Source: Clusia tigrina (lineage: Eukaryota > Arthropoda > Insecta > Diptera > Clusiidae). Taken from it: a DNA stretch of 64,000 bases. The notes under the pieces are model-generated. The model ran no database searches and was not told the origin of the DNA. It worked only from the letters and a program-made list of their open reading frames with translations. Positions 1 to 8,299 of the stretch are shown here, in pieces. Each line of letters starts with the position of its first letter. The stretch's first letter is position 1. The position numbers were made by a program, and so were the translations under genes. Location: assembly GCA_920105625.2 (NCBI GenBank), contig OV050030.1, positions 249,457,889 to 249,521,888 on the forward strand, given 5' to 3'.

Positions 1-588
1 TCTATACGGTAAGTCCTACACCTATCAAAGTTTGCAACATACAAATGCTTGTGACTTTTTACTCGAGCGTCATAAAACCTTGAAATTTTGTAACAATAAG
101 GCACTCGAGCTTCTTGTCAATTTAAGCTATCGCTCAAAGCTATGCTACCCTTGAGTCGCAAATCAAACACTGATAAAAGTTCAAATGGCCCTAACTTCTA
201 TACGGTACGTCCTACACCTATCAAAGTTTGCAACATACAAATGCTTGTAACTTTTTATGGGAGCGTCATTACACCTTGAAATTTTGTAACAATAAGGTAC
301 TCGAGCTTCTTGTCAATTTAAGCTATCGCTCAAAGCTATGCTACCCTTGAGTCCCAAATCAAACACTGATAAAACTTCAAATGGCCCTAACTTCTATACG
401 GTACTTCCTACACCTATCAAAGTTTGCAGCATACAAATGTTTGTGACTTTTTACTCGAGCGTCATAAAACCTTGAAATTTTGTAACAATAAAGTACTCGA
501 GCCTCTTGTCAATTTAAGCTATCGCTCAAAGCTATGATACCCTTGAGTCCCAAATCAAACATTGATAAAACTTCAAATGGCCCTAACT

Positions 589-1764
589 TCTATACGGTAC
601 GTCCTACACCTATCAAAGTTTGCAACATACAAATGCTTGTAACTTTTTATGGGAGCTTCATAACACCTTGAAATTTTGTAACAATAAGGTACTCGAGCTT
701 CTTGTCAATTTAAGCTATCGCTCAAAGCTATGCTACCCTTGAGTCCCAAATCAAACACTGATAAAACTTCAAATGGCCCTAACTTCTATACGGTACTTCC
801 TACACCTATCAAAGTTTGCAGCACACAAATGCTTGTGACTTTTTACTCGAGCGTCATAAAACCGTGAAATTTTGTAACAATAAAGTACTCGAGCCTCTTG
901 TCAATTTAAGCTATCGCTCAAAGCTATGATACCCTTGAGTCCCAAATCAAACACTGATAAAACTTCAAATGGCCCTAACTTCTATACGGTAAGTCCTCCA
1001 CCTATTAAAGTTTGCAACATACAAATGCTTGTAACTTTTTACTGGAGCATCATAAAAGCTTGAAATTTTGTAACAATTAAGTTCTCGAACCTCTTGTCAA
1101 TTTAAGCTATCGCTCACAGCTATGCTACCCTTGAGTCCCAAATCAAACATTGATAAAACTTCAAATGGCCCTTACTTCTATACGGTACGTCCTACACCTA
1201 TCAAAGTTTGCAACATACAAATGCTTGTAACTTTTTATGGGAGCGTCATAACACCTTGAAATTTTGTAACAATAAGGTACTCGAGCTTCTTGTCAATTTA
1301 AGCTATCGCTCAAAGCTATGCTACCCTTGAGTCCCAAATCAAACACTGATAAAACTTCAAATGGCCCTAACTTCTATACGGTACTTCCTACACCTATCAA
1401 AGTTTGCAGCATACAAATGCTTGTGACTTTTTACTCGAGCGTCATAAAACCGTGAAATTTTGTAACAATAAAGTACTCGAGCTTCTTGTCAATTTAAGCT
1501 ATCGCTCAAAGCTATGATACCCTTGAGTCCCAAATCAAACACTGATAAAACTTCAAATGGCCCTAACTTCTATACGGTAAGTCCTACACCTATTAAAGTT
1601 TGCAACATACAAATGCTTGTAACTTTTTACTGGAGCATCATAAAAGCTTGAAATTTTGTAACAATTAAGTACTCGAACCTCTTGTCAATTTAAGCTATCG
1701 CTCACAGCTATGCTACCCTTGAGTCCCAAATCAAACATTGATAAAACTTCAAATGGCCCTAACT
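589..1764. repeat. Trimeric higher-order repeat, 2 x 588 bp
   Basis: Three monomer types follow one another and then repeat exactly 588 bp later. Type A has TATGGGAGC and GGTACTCGAGCTT. Type B has GGTACTTCC, GCAGCA or GCACAC, GTGACTTTTTACTCGAGC and CTATGATACC. Type C has GGTAAGTCC, CCTATTAAAG, GGAGCATCATAAAAGC and CTCACAGC. The units are A 589-784, B 785-980, C 981-1176, then A 1177-1372, B 1373-1568, C 1569-1764. The preceding monomers (197-588) are an A/B pair only. Confidence 0.9.
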
Positions 1765-1796
1765 TCTATACGGCACGTCCTACACCTATTAAAGTT

Positions 1797-1808
1797 TGCA
1801 ACATACAA
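1797..1808. other. Target-site duplication, copy at the element 3' end
   Basis: TGCAACATACAA lies directly before the retrotransposon and is repeated exactly at 7516-7527. In an uninterrupted monomer this motif is single and is followed by ATGCTTG, as it is at the right junction. It marks staggered cleavage of the satellite during target-primed reverse transcription. The strand that primed cDNA synthesis is the plus strand, ending at 1808. Confidence 0.96.
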
Positions 1809-1826
1809 TGTAGGTAGGTAGGTAGG
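1809..1826 (-). repeat. Tetranucleotide tail (CCTA)n at the element 3' end
   Basis: On the plus strand four TAGG units (1811-1826) follow TG, directly after the TSD. In element orientation the 3' end is therefore CCTACCTACCTACCTACA. Several non-LTR clades end in short tandem repeats instead of poly(A), thought to form by slippage at the start of reverse transcription. Confidence 0.9.
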
Positions 1827-1985
1827 AGTGGCCGCCCAGTTTGCCAAAAGCACACTTGAGCACACATAATGGCCCATTGTGATTCCACGGTGTGGCGCCG
1901 TTCAAGAACTGAATAAAAAGGTTCTCATACTTGGGATGGTGATAGTCAGCGCAAGGACAGCGCCTGGAAAGGCACGACTCCCCCG
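1809..1985 (-). other. Retrotransposon 3' UTR
   Basis: This is the 177 bp between the ORF2 stop codon (TGA, 1986-1988) and the TSD, ending in the CCTA tail. I see no open frame of interest and no AATAAA-type signal followed by poly(A). In this family the region is expected to hold the RT recognition structure, but I did not resolve a specific fold. Confidence 0.8.
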
Positions 1986-4166
1986 TCATGTTTCAGGAAA
2001 CCATCCTGATACTTTGATGAACCTGGCTATGTCCCTAATATTAATGGATGACAGCTCTGTCAGGCTTGTAAGAAATGGGGCACCAAAGGTGCGAATTCTT
2101 CTTCTGCTCAAGGATGGGCAGTGGCATAAGAGGTGGAAAACCGTCTCGTCCTCCTCCTCGAAGCCACAGCCTCGGCAAAAGTCATTTGAGGGTAGGCCCA
2201 GACTTTCTGCGTGCTGTCCCATTATGCAGTGGCCGGTCAAAACCGACACAGTTGTCGACAGTGATACGCGATCAAGTCGAACAAGTTGATTGGTTCTGTT
2301 TTTGTCCATGCTTGCCCAAGTTAGTCTAGCCGTGTGGCAGGATTCCTCGTTAGCCCAGGATTTGTAGGCGTCAGCCAGATATTTCCGTTTTACTTCGAGC
2401 TTGGCTGTTGCCAGTGGAATGCCGATGTTTACAGAGGGGTGAATGTCGTGCATTAGCGTGCCTGCCTTGGCAAGCTCGTCCGCCTCGCAGTTTCCCGGGA
2501 TTTCGCTGTGTCCGGGAACCCAGACTAGGTGCACCCGAGAGTAACTTGCGAGCTCATTTAAAGATGTTCGACATTCATGAACTAGTCTTGATGTGGCCGT
2601 GGAGCCAAAAAGAGATTTAATGGCGGCCTGGCTGTCTGAGAAGATAGATACGTCAACTGCGCCGATATCACTACTCAGCATCCATTTGGCTGCGTGGTAA
2701 ATGGCCATGACCTCAGCTTGAAAAACGCTGCAATGGTCTGGGAGACGTAGGGAGATGTTTAAGTCCAGCTTGTCGGAATAAATACCGCTGCCGACTCTAC
2801 CTCCAAGCTTGGAACCGTCGGTGTAGATTTCGACTGTTTCACCGACGATTCGGTTTTCTGAGGTCCAGTCGCTTCGTCTTGGAATTGTGAGGTCGAATCT
2901 CCTGTTCAAATCGGGATAGACCGACATATAATCGATAAAGTTGGGGACAGGTGGGTCTTGATTCAGAATTGAAGCATGGCCTGTCAGGGTTATGCGCCAG
3001 TGCGAAAGAGCATTAAGTCTAATCGCTGTCAGCTTGGCTTGTTGCTTAACCAGGATCCCCGAGGGGAGCCAGTGCAGCATGGCAAAAAGGGCTTTCGTAG
3101 GTGTGCTACGAAGAGCGCCAGTGATCAGTAGAGCAATGGATCTTCTGATTTTATCAAGCGGTTTGATATTACAGGCTTTTTCAAGAGCTTGCCACCAGAA
3201 GACCGACCCGTATAACAGGTTTGGTTCAACGATGGCCGTGTAGAGCCAGAGCACGACTCGAGGACGAAGTCCCCATCGTGCACCAACTGCTCTTTTACAG
3301 CAGTATATAGCGCATGTTGCCTTACGTGCCCTCTCAGCTAGATTGGCTTTCCAATTAAGCTTTGGGTCGAGAATCAGGCCTAAGTACTTAACGTGTGTGC
3401 TCAAAGAGAGCGGAGTGCCGTTTAGACTAGGCATTGTAAACTTTGGAATTTTGTACTTCCTAGTGAAAAGCATAGTCTCGGTTTTGGATGGGTTAACCCC
3501 AAGTTCGAATTCGCGACACCAGTTCGACACAATAGAGAGTGAATAGTTAAGTTTTTCGGAAAGTGTTTGTGGGAATTTGCCGGATGCCGCGATTGCTATG
3601 TCGTCCGCATAGGCTATCACATTGCATCCAGTAGATTCCAATCTCACCAGTAGTGTGTTAACTGCCAGGTTCCAGAGGAGGGGTGATAAAACACCCCCTT
3701 GTGGCGTGCCCCTGTTAACCACCCTCCTGGATTGGGCACTGCCGATCGTGGAAGTGATGATCCTAGATTTTAATAGAAGCTCGATAAATTTAAGAAGACC
3801 TGAATTCAGGTTAAGATTATAGAGTGCGGAGATGACAGCGTTGGGGCATACATTGTTGAATGCTCCCTCGATGTCCAGAAATATGGCAAGTGTGAATTCC
3901 TTGTACGCCAAGGATTTGTCAACTTGAGAAATGAGAGAATGAAGTGCTGTTTCAACCGATTTGCCTTTAGAGTAAGCGTGTTGAGATACAGAGAGAAGAG
4001 AAGGGTTGATAGATGTCCTGATATGTAGGTCAAGAGCTCTTTCTAGAACCTTAAGAAGAAAGGATGTTCGACTTATGGGTCTGTAATCCTTAGGTTTGGT
4101 GTGCGAGGCCTTCCCAAATTTTGGTACGAGCCGCGTAAGGGAATGTATTGCAGTCTGAGGCTTGCA
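1986..4166 (-). pseudogene. ORF2, downstream part: reverse transcriptase, RNase H, C-terminal Cys/His motif
   Basis: Open frame of 726 codons after an in-frame stop at 4167-4169. It has no start of its own, because it is the continuation of the endonuclease frame after a frameshift. Counting from 4166, the RT has KDYRPIS near the start, the Asp of LDIEGAF at about 98, GTPQGG at about 153 and the catalytic YADD at 186-189 (3600-3611). RNase H follows with its acidic residues in order: YTDGS (Asp about 450), QAE (Glu about 485), SDSQ (Asp about 511), GNCEAD (Asp about 563), plus the VPGH histidine. A C-x2-C-x10-H-x4-C motif at about 664-683 is the usual C-terminal finger of this group. All catalytic residues are present. 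Function is cDNA synthesis by target-primed reverse transcription and RNA strand removal. It is classed as pseudogene because it is separated from the endonuclease frame. Confidence 0.93.
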
Positions 4167-5569
4167 TTATATATTTGAAGCAGCCATGGAAGGATAATCT
4201 CTTCCCCATTTTGAATATCGGCAGGAATGATGCCGTCCGGTCCGGGGGACTTGTATGGCTTAAAGGTTTGAATGGACCATTCAAGGTGACTTTTTGTCAC
4301 TTGGAATGTGGGGAGGGTATCATGCGAAACCTGCTCCACCTGGTAGAGTGCTTGATCCGCTGAGGCTAAACTCCCTGGGAAGTGGGTGTCTAGCAGGATA
4401 TCAAGGGTTTCGGCGCTTGAGTGAGTCCAGCTGCCATCTGGTTTTTGGATACAGTCAAGGGCTTTGTTAGAGGAGTGGAGAATTTTACGAAGACGGCTAG
4501 CCTCGGACGTCGATTCAATGCTTTCGCAAAATTCCCTCCATGACGCTCGTTTCCCTCGCCTAATGGCGTATTTCAACACTTTTTGTTTATTTTTGAAAGG
4601 GGCCCACTCAGTTGTAACTTTAGCTTTGTTGAAAAGCATTCTACAAGTTTTGCGAAGACTTGCAATTTCCGAGTTCCACCACGGAGGTTTAGGTTTGCCC
4701 CGTGGTTCGGGAGTGATGCAAGAAATATGAGTGGCTTTTTTAAAAGCTGTGGACAGATAGTCGACCGCCCGATCAATGTCGGGACAGTTGTGGATAATAG
4801 GGGGAGTCGTTGCTAAGCATGACCCCAGTTTGAGCCGGAAAAGAGGCCAGTTCGTGTTTTTTCTATTGACAGGTTTAAGAGATTCTGTATTGCCTGTAGT
4901 CTCCCTCAAGTCAATGTCAAAGGTGATATAGCAGTGGTCCGAAAAGGAGCATTCCTGTGAGACGAACCAATTGCTTATCATGTTCGAGTAGTTATCGCTG
5001 ACGAGGGTGATGTCAAGCACTTCCTTCCTTACGGTTGTAAGGAAGGTCGGATCATTTCCCCGGTTAGCAATGCCTAAGTTATTTGAAATGATAAAGTCGA
5101 AAAGACACTCACCTCGATCATTTGTGCCGGAGCTGCCCCATATTTCGTGATGGGCATTGGCATCGGCGCCGATAATTACCGGAATCTGTTTCTGGTGGGC
5201 TACAGCAACCATTTGCTTCAGTATGTTTGGTGGCGGGGAGTCGCCATAGTCATGAGCCATGTAGTTCGAGGAGATCCAGAAAGTCCGTGGACCCATTTCA
5301 ATGACCATGGCAACATTGTCTTTGTCACTGAATCTAGGGAGTAAAAGAGCGTTAACGCTGTTTTTTACCAGAATGCAGGATCTTGTTTTACCTTGATCCT
5401 CGATATATACCATACGATATCCGTATGCATTGAGTCCAAAAACCCGGTCATTTATGACCCAAGGTTCTTGGACGAGAATGAGCTCCTCCCCTATATCCGA
5501 GAGGCGGAGAAGCAGGGCTGCCGAGGCAGTTTTCAAATGCTGAAGGTTAATCTGTAGTACCTTCAGCAT
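4073..5569 (-). CDS. ORF2, upstream part: apurinic-type endonuclease and RT N-terminus, frameshifted
   Basis: 498 codons from a true ATG at 5569 that overlaps the ORF1 stop. Residues 1-215 form an exonuclease-endonuclease-phosphatase fold domain: Asn8 in INLQH, Glu35 in QEPW, GADANAH with Asp136, Asn138 and His140, Asp186 in LDITLVS, and the SDH triad end at 210-212. This domain nicks target DNA to prime reverse transcription. Residues from about 230 on are the linker and RT N-terminal extension, ending with LRLQYIPL, typical of the region before RT motif 1. The next residues no longer fit the family and a TAA follows at 4073-4075, while a matching RT sequence continues in another frame. The frameshift lies at about 4125-4138, possibly with loss of a few codons. 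Intact ORF2 would be about 1190 aa. Confidence 0.93.
   Translation of the reverse strand: MLKVLQINLQHLKTASAALLLRLSDIGEELILVQEPWVINDRVFGLNAYGYRMVYIEDQGKTRSCILVKNSVNALLLPRFSDKDNVAMVIEMGPRTFWISSNYMAHDYGDSPPPNILKQMVAVAHQKQIPVIIGADANAHHEIWGSSGTNDRGECLFDFIISNNLGIANRGNDPTFLTTVRKEVLDITLVSDNYSNMISNWFVSQECSFSDHCYITFDIDLRETTGNTESLKPVNRKNTNWPLFRLKLGSCLATTPPIIHNCPDIDRAVDYLSTAFKKATHISCITPEPRGKPKPPWWNSEIASLRKTCRMLFNKAKVTTEWAPFKNKQKVLKYAIRRGKRASWREFCESIESTSEASRLRKILHSSNKALDCIQKPDGSWTHSSAETLDILLDTHFPGSLASADQALYQVEQVSHDTLPTFQVTKSHLEWSIQTFKPYKSPGPDGIIPADIQNGEEIILPWLLQIYNASLRLQYIPLRGSYQNLGRPRTPNLRITDP
5547..5569 (-). other. 23-nt ORF1/ORF2 overlap
   Basis: The ORF2 ATG (5567-5569) lies inside the ORF1 coding end and the ORF1 TAA (5547-5549) lies inside ORF2. 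The ORF2 frame is +1 relative to ORF1. Overlaps of this kind are known in LINEs, and they suggest ORF2 translation by termination-reinitiation or leaky scanning rather than from its own distant leader. I looked for a slippery heptamer in the overlap and saw none obvious. Confidence 0.85.
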
Positions 5570-6932
5570 TGTCTGGAAGAGTGATTATAGTGGAATTCAA
5601 CTCCTCCTCTTCGGACATTGGAGAGATGTATCCACCAGCCGCATCCGTATCCATGTGGTCGAAGAATTCTCCGACCAGTTCGGAAGTTGAGAAGCGGCTG
5701 CTTCTGGTTGTAACGGAGCACATACTCTCATTGTCACTACCCGACAAAGGGGTGAGAGCCGGGCCCGAGCAGCTAGGCTCTTTGGCAGTGGCTTGTGGGC
5801 CAGCACCACCTGGGGGAGGCTGTTGGGGGGCTTGGGCATCGCACTTGTAGATGCGAAGAGTGATGGCTCCAAAGCCATAATTAATCATCCCCTCGCGGGA
5901 GTTGATGGGAACAAGGGATTGCTCGTTCAAAATGATGGTGACCTCACGCAAAGTGCCTTTGAGGTCACCAACTTTCGCGACCTTCCAGCCATCGGTGGGA
6001 AGATCGGTGTTGCTGAGCTTGAGGATCTTTAAGATTGCCTCGGGCTCAGAGGGCTCGGCAGGAAGCCATGTTTTGGAGCGAGGGCGTTGGGGAACCTGGT
6101 CCAAAGGTACAGCGTTGAGCTGTGCACCCGGCCATATCTCACCTACCCTATTGATCGCTACCTTGTATAGATCCGCCCAGCGTTGGTCCGAGCAAGATAT
6201 GATCTTAATATGTCCTTGATACCACCCTGCGTCACGGCAGCTGGGTGAAGGACCAGGGTTGAGGGACATAACCTCAACGAAAATTGGTAACAGTGCCATT
6301 TCGACCTGTCTCCAATTGGCAGGAGTAATGGTCCCATCGGCATTGGCAGAGTCGACCACAGCCCATGTGAGGCTCTCTTTCACAATCTCACTAAGCGGTT
6401 TGGAGAGCTTAGGCTTGGGAGTAGCCAGCCTTACGCGCTTAGGGATGCTTTGGGTGGATTGGCCCGGGCGATCGGCTGATCTCTGCCTCTTGGGGTTACC
6501 GGCTGCTTGTGCAGTGGAGGAGTGGACACGCTCATCAGCGTGTGCTTTTGCCCACTCAAGCTTGCCCTTGTCGTATTCTGACAGTTGAGATGGTTCTGAA
6601 GCGTTGAGCCTCGTCAAAATACGGTAAGCCGCTCTACGCGTCCTGTACGCCCTTGTACTCGGGTTCACGTTGGTAGGTGCACCTGAAGGAGGAGCGGTAC
6701 GAGGAGCAGTTACCATCGACTTGTGAGGCAATATCGAGGCGTTTGCTGAAGAGGGCTTAGGCGCAGCGACTGCTGCTGGTTTGTGAATCAATACCCTAGC
6801 AGCCGCTGAAGAGCCTGGGGACAGCGAAGAGCTCTTGGGTGGCTTATTAGCCGAAGCTGTGGTGCTTGTTGAAGGGGCAGTGCTTATGCTGCTTGTCTTC
6901 GAACCAAGGGCGGGGGTGTTGCTGGTGGGCAT
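5547..6932 (-). CDS. ORF1, gag-like nucleic-acid-binding protein of the retrotransposon
   Basis: 461 codons from ATG at 6932 to TAA at 5547-5549. The frame is open 30 codons further upstream to 7022, but that codon is GTG and is preceded by an in-frame TGA (7023-7025), so 6932 is the first usable ATG. Residues 1-95 are Ser/Ala/Pro-rich low complexity. Residues about 147-176 are strongly basic (PKRQR, PKRVR), resembling a nuclear localisation or RNA-binding segment. Residues about 180-365 form a compact region with spaced Trp residues (LTWAVVD, PANWRQVE, GWYQGHIKI, QRWADLYK). It resembles, from memory, a domain of unknown function (DUF4780) found in insect ORF1-type proteins. The tail is acidic (SEEEE). 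There is no CCHC zinc knuckle, unlike many LINE ORF1 proteins. The expected role is binding element RNA to form the RNP. Confidence 0.85.
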   Translation of the reverse strand: MPTSNTPALGSKTSSISTAPSTSTTASANKPPKSSSLSPGSSAAARVLIHKPAAVAAPKPSSANASILPHKSMVTAPRTAPPSGAPTNVNPSTRAYRTRRAAYRILTRLNASEPSQLSEYDKGKLEWAKAHADERVHSSTAQAAGNPKRQRSADRPGQSTQSIPKRVRLATPKPKLSKPLSEIVKESLTWAVVDSANADGTITPANWRQVEMALLPIFVEVMSLNPGPSPSCRDAGWYQGHIKIISCSDQRWADLYKVAINRVGEIWPGAQLNAVPLDQVPQRPRSKTWLPAEPSEPEAILKILKLSNTDLPTDGWKVAKVGDLKGTLREVTIILNEQSLVPINSREGMINYGFGAITLRIYKCDAQAPQQPPPGGAGPQATAKEPSCSGPALTPLSGSDNESMCSVTTRSSRFSTSELVGEFFDHMDTDAAGGYISPMSEEEELNSTIITLPDNAEGTTD

Positions 6933-6960
6933 TTGCTTAGCAAGGGATATGCGCGGAAAT

Positions 6961-6985
6961 TTTGTTTGTGTTTGTGTTTGTGTTT
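6961..6985. repeat. Short TTTGTG microsatellite in the ORF1 leader
   Basis: Three perfect TTTGTG units (6965-6982) within a TTTG/TGTTT run. It lies just upstream of the ORF1 ATG. In the 30-codon upstream extension it would encode alternating Thr and Gln (TQTQTQT), which argues that this extension is untranslated leader rather than protein. Confidence 0.75.
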
Positions 6986-7456
6986 TTATTATTTGTTGTG
7001 TCCATGCAATAAGGGTCCCCACTCAAAGCCGCTATCTCAGTCCGAACGTGTGGTCACTAAATATGGTCCCATGGTTATCTGTGCAAGCAGGGAGGCCATG
7101 CGAGGGTTGGCACAAGCCCTTATGGGGTCAAGTGCTCAGAGCCAGACCAGTGCTAATCGGGAGTTCCACTCAACCGAACCCACACTACCGACCTAACGGT
7201 AACAGACGTCGAACGTACTTTGAGGCCTGCCAAGGTTTTAACGGGACGGGGGCAGCTGCAACCTTAGACTGGAGCCGTTCACACTCAAGTTTCACCTTGG
7301 TGCTACCGTGACAAAAGACAGCAAGAAAATTACAGCTACCAGCCCAGGGCAATCAGAACAGTTTGGTCCAAAGAGAAGTCCGGGAACGAAGGATGGGGGT
7401 CGTGCCAATTGGTGCTACTGAACTCCCGTGCAAGAAAACAGCAGCACCTGGGGGAG

Positions 7457-7515
7457 TGTAGACCATTTAGCGTAACCCAGGGTGCACCGCGTGGAGGCGG
7501 TCTACATTACACCCC
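7457..7515 (-). ncRNA. Candidate HDV-like self-cleaving ribozyme at the element 5' terminus
   Basis: Element nt 1 is 7515. All helices of the nested double pseudoknot except P4 can be drawn. P1: nt 1-7 GGGGUGU with nt 31-37 GCACCCU, seven pairs with a G1-U37 wobble at the cleavage site as in HDV. P2: nt 10-17 UGUAGACC with nt 52-59 GGUCUACA, eight Watson-Crick pairs. P3: nt 18-20 GCC with nt 28-30 GGU. L3: nt 21-27 UCCACGC, one base different from the HDV loop UCCUCGC. P1.1: CC (22-23) with GG (38-39). J4/2: CUAAAU at nt 46-51, giving a candidate catalytic C46 followed by As. P4 is reduced to an unpaired link of about six nt. Cleavage would free the RNA 5' end exactly at the TSD border. HDV-like ribozymes at this position are established for R2, RTE and LOA-related (Baggins) elements. 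Activity is inferred. Confidence 0.82.
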
Positions 7516-7527
7516 TGCAACATACAA
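7516..7527. other. Target-site duplication, copy at the element 5' end
   Basis: TGCAACATACAA, identical to 1797-1808, followed by ATGCTTGTAAC as in intact monomers. It borders the GGGG that begins the element, with no extra or untemplated bases, so the insertion is not 5'-truncated. Confidence 0.96.
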
Positions 7528-8299
7528 ATGCTTGTAACTTTTTACTGGAGCGTCACAAAACCTTAAAATTTTGTAACAATAAAGTACTCGAGTCTCTTGT
7601 CAATTTAAGCTATCGCTCAAAGCTATGCTACCCTTGAGTCCCAAATCAAACACTGATAAAACTTCAAATGGCCCTAACTTCTATACGGTACGTCCTACAC
7701 CTATCAAAGTTTGCAACAGACAAATGCTTGTAACTTTTTACTGGAGCGTCATAAAACCTTGAAATTTTGTAACAATAAGGCACTCGAGCTTCTTGTCAAT
7801 TTAAGTTATCGCTCAAAGCTATGATACCCTTGAGTACCAAATCAAACACTGATAAAAGTTCAAATGGCCCTAACTTCTATACGGTACGTCCTACACCTAT
7901 CAAAGTTTGCAACATACAAATGCTTGTAACTTTTTATGGGAGCCTTATAACACCTTGAAATTTTGTAACAATAAGGTACTCGAGCTTCTTGTCAATTTAA
8001 GCTATCGCTCAAAGCTATGCTACCCTTGAGTCCCAAATCAAACACTGATAAAACTTCAAATGGCCCTAACTTTTATACGGTACTTCCTACACCTATCAAA
8101 GTTTGCAGCATACAAATGCTTGTGACTTTTTACTCGAGCGTCATAAAACCTTGAAATTTTGTAACAATAAAGTACTCGAGCCTCTTGTCAATTTAAGCTA
8201 TCGCTCAAAGCTATGCTACCCTTGAGTCCCAAATCAAACATTGATAAAACTTCAAATGGCCCTAACTTCTATACGGTACGTCCTACACCTATCAAAGTT

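Larger units (their letters stand above)
1..1808. repeat. Satellite array, left arm (196-bp monomers)
   Basis: Head-to-tail monomers. The landmark TCTATACGGT recurs at 1, 197, 393, 589 and 785, so the period is 196 bp. Each monomer carries the same ordered landmarks: TTTGCAACATACAAATG, a CTCGAG box, CAATTTAAGCTATCGCTC and TTGAGTCCCAAATC. All monomers point the same way and the first base of the window is already inside one, so the array extends leftwards. Base variants define recurrent monomer types that alternate first as a pair and then as a trimer (see 589-1764). There is no coding evidence. The array stops at 1808 only because a retrotransposon is inserted there; it resumes in register at 7516. 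Confidence 0.98.
1809..7515 (-). mobile_element. Full-length non-LTR retrotransposon, probably LOA clade
   Basis: A 5707-bp element on the minus strand interrupts one satellite monomer and is bounded by an exact 12-bp TSD. In element order it has a 5' terminal ribozyme-like fold, a 5' UTR, ORF1, ORF2 (endonuclease, RT, RNase H, Cys/His motif), a 177-bp 3' UTR and a CCTA-repeat tail. There are no LTRs. This set of domains is known for the LOA, I, ingi and some R1-group elements. LOA is preferred because of the RT motif LDIEGAFNN, the RNase H order and the overlapping two-ORF layout, but no tree was made. ORF2 carries a frameshift near 4125-4138, so this copy is probably not autonomous. GC content is visibly higher than in the satellite. 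Confidence 0.95.
6933..7515 (-). promoter_or_regulatory. Retrotransposon 5' UTR and presumed internal promoter region
   Basis: 583 bp upstream of the ORF1 ATG. The first 59 nt are the ribozyme-like fold. The remainder has no convincing ORF in the element direction. A start-stop pair AUGUAG lies inside the ribozyme P2 arm (7502-7507) and is probably incidental. Non-LTR elements of this group usually carry internal promoters in this region. No TATA-like box is evident, and an initiator cannot be assigned by eye. Confidence 0.6.

Noticed and set aside
1811..1826. Telomere-like repeats
   Set aside because: The unit is TAGG, not the insect TTAGG. Only four copies occur, directly at the element 3' end next to the TSD.
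3806..4033. 75-codon minus-strand frame between the two ORF2 parts
   Set aside because: It is in the endonuclease frame, but the RT-like residues of this interval are in the other frame. It is an out-of-frame reading of the RT.
6933..7022. Thirty-codon N-terminal extension of ORF1
   Set aside because: It begins with GTG directly after an in-frame TGA, has no ATG and consists partly of a TTTGTG microsatellite. It is treated as leader.
1879..7311. Plus-strand open frames of 65-158 codons within the retrotransposon
   Set aside because: They are antisense shadows of ORF1 and ORF2, whose minus-strand products carry clear catalytic motifs.
7457..7506. Simple terminal hairpin or inverted repeat (TGTAGACC and GGTCTACA) as a DNA-transposon end
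   Set aside because: The two arms lie 34 bp apart at one end only. They are better explained as the P2 helix of the ribozyme-like fold, and the element encodes RT, not a transposase.
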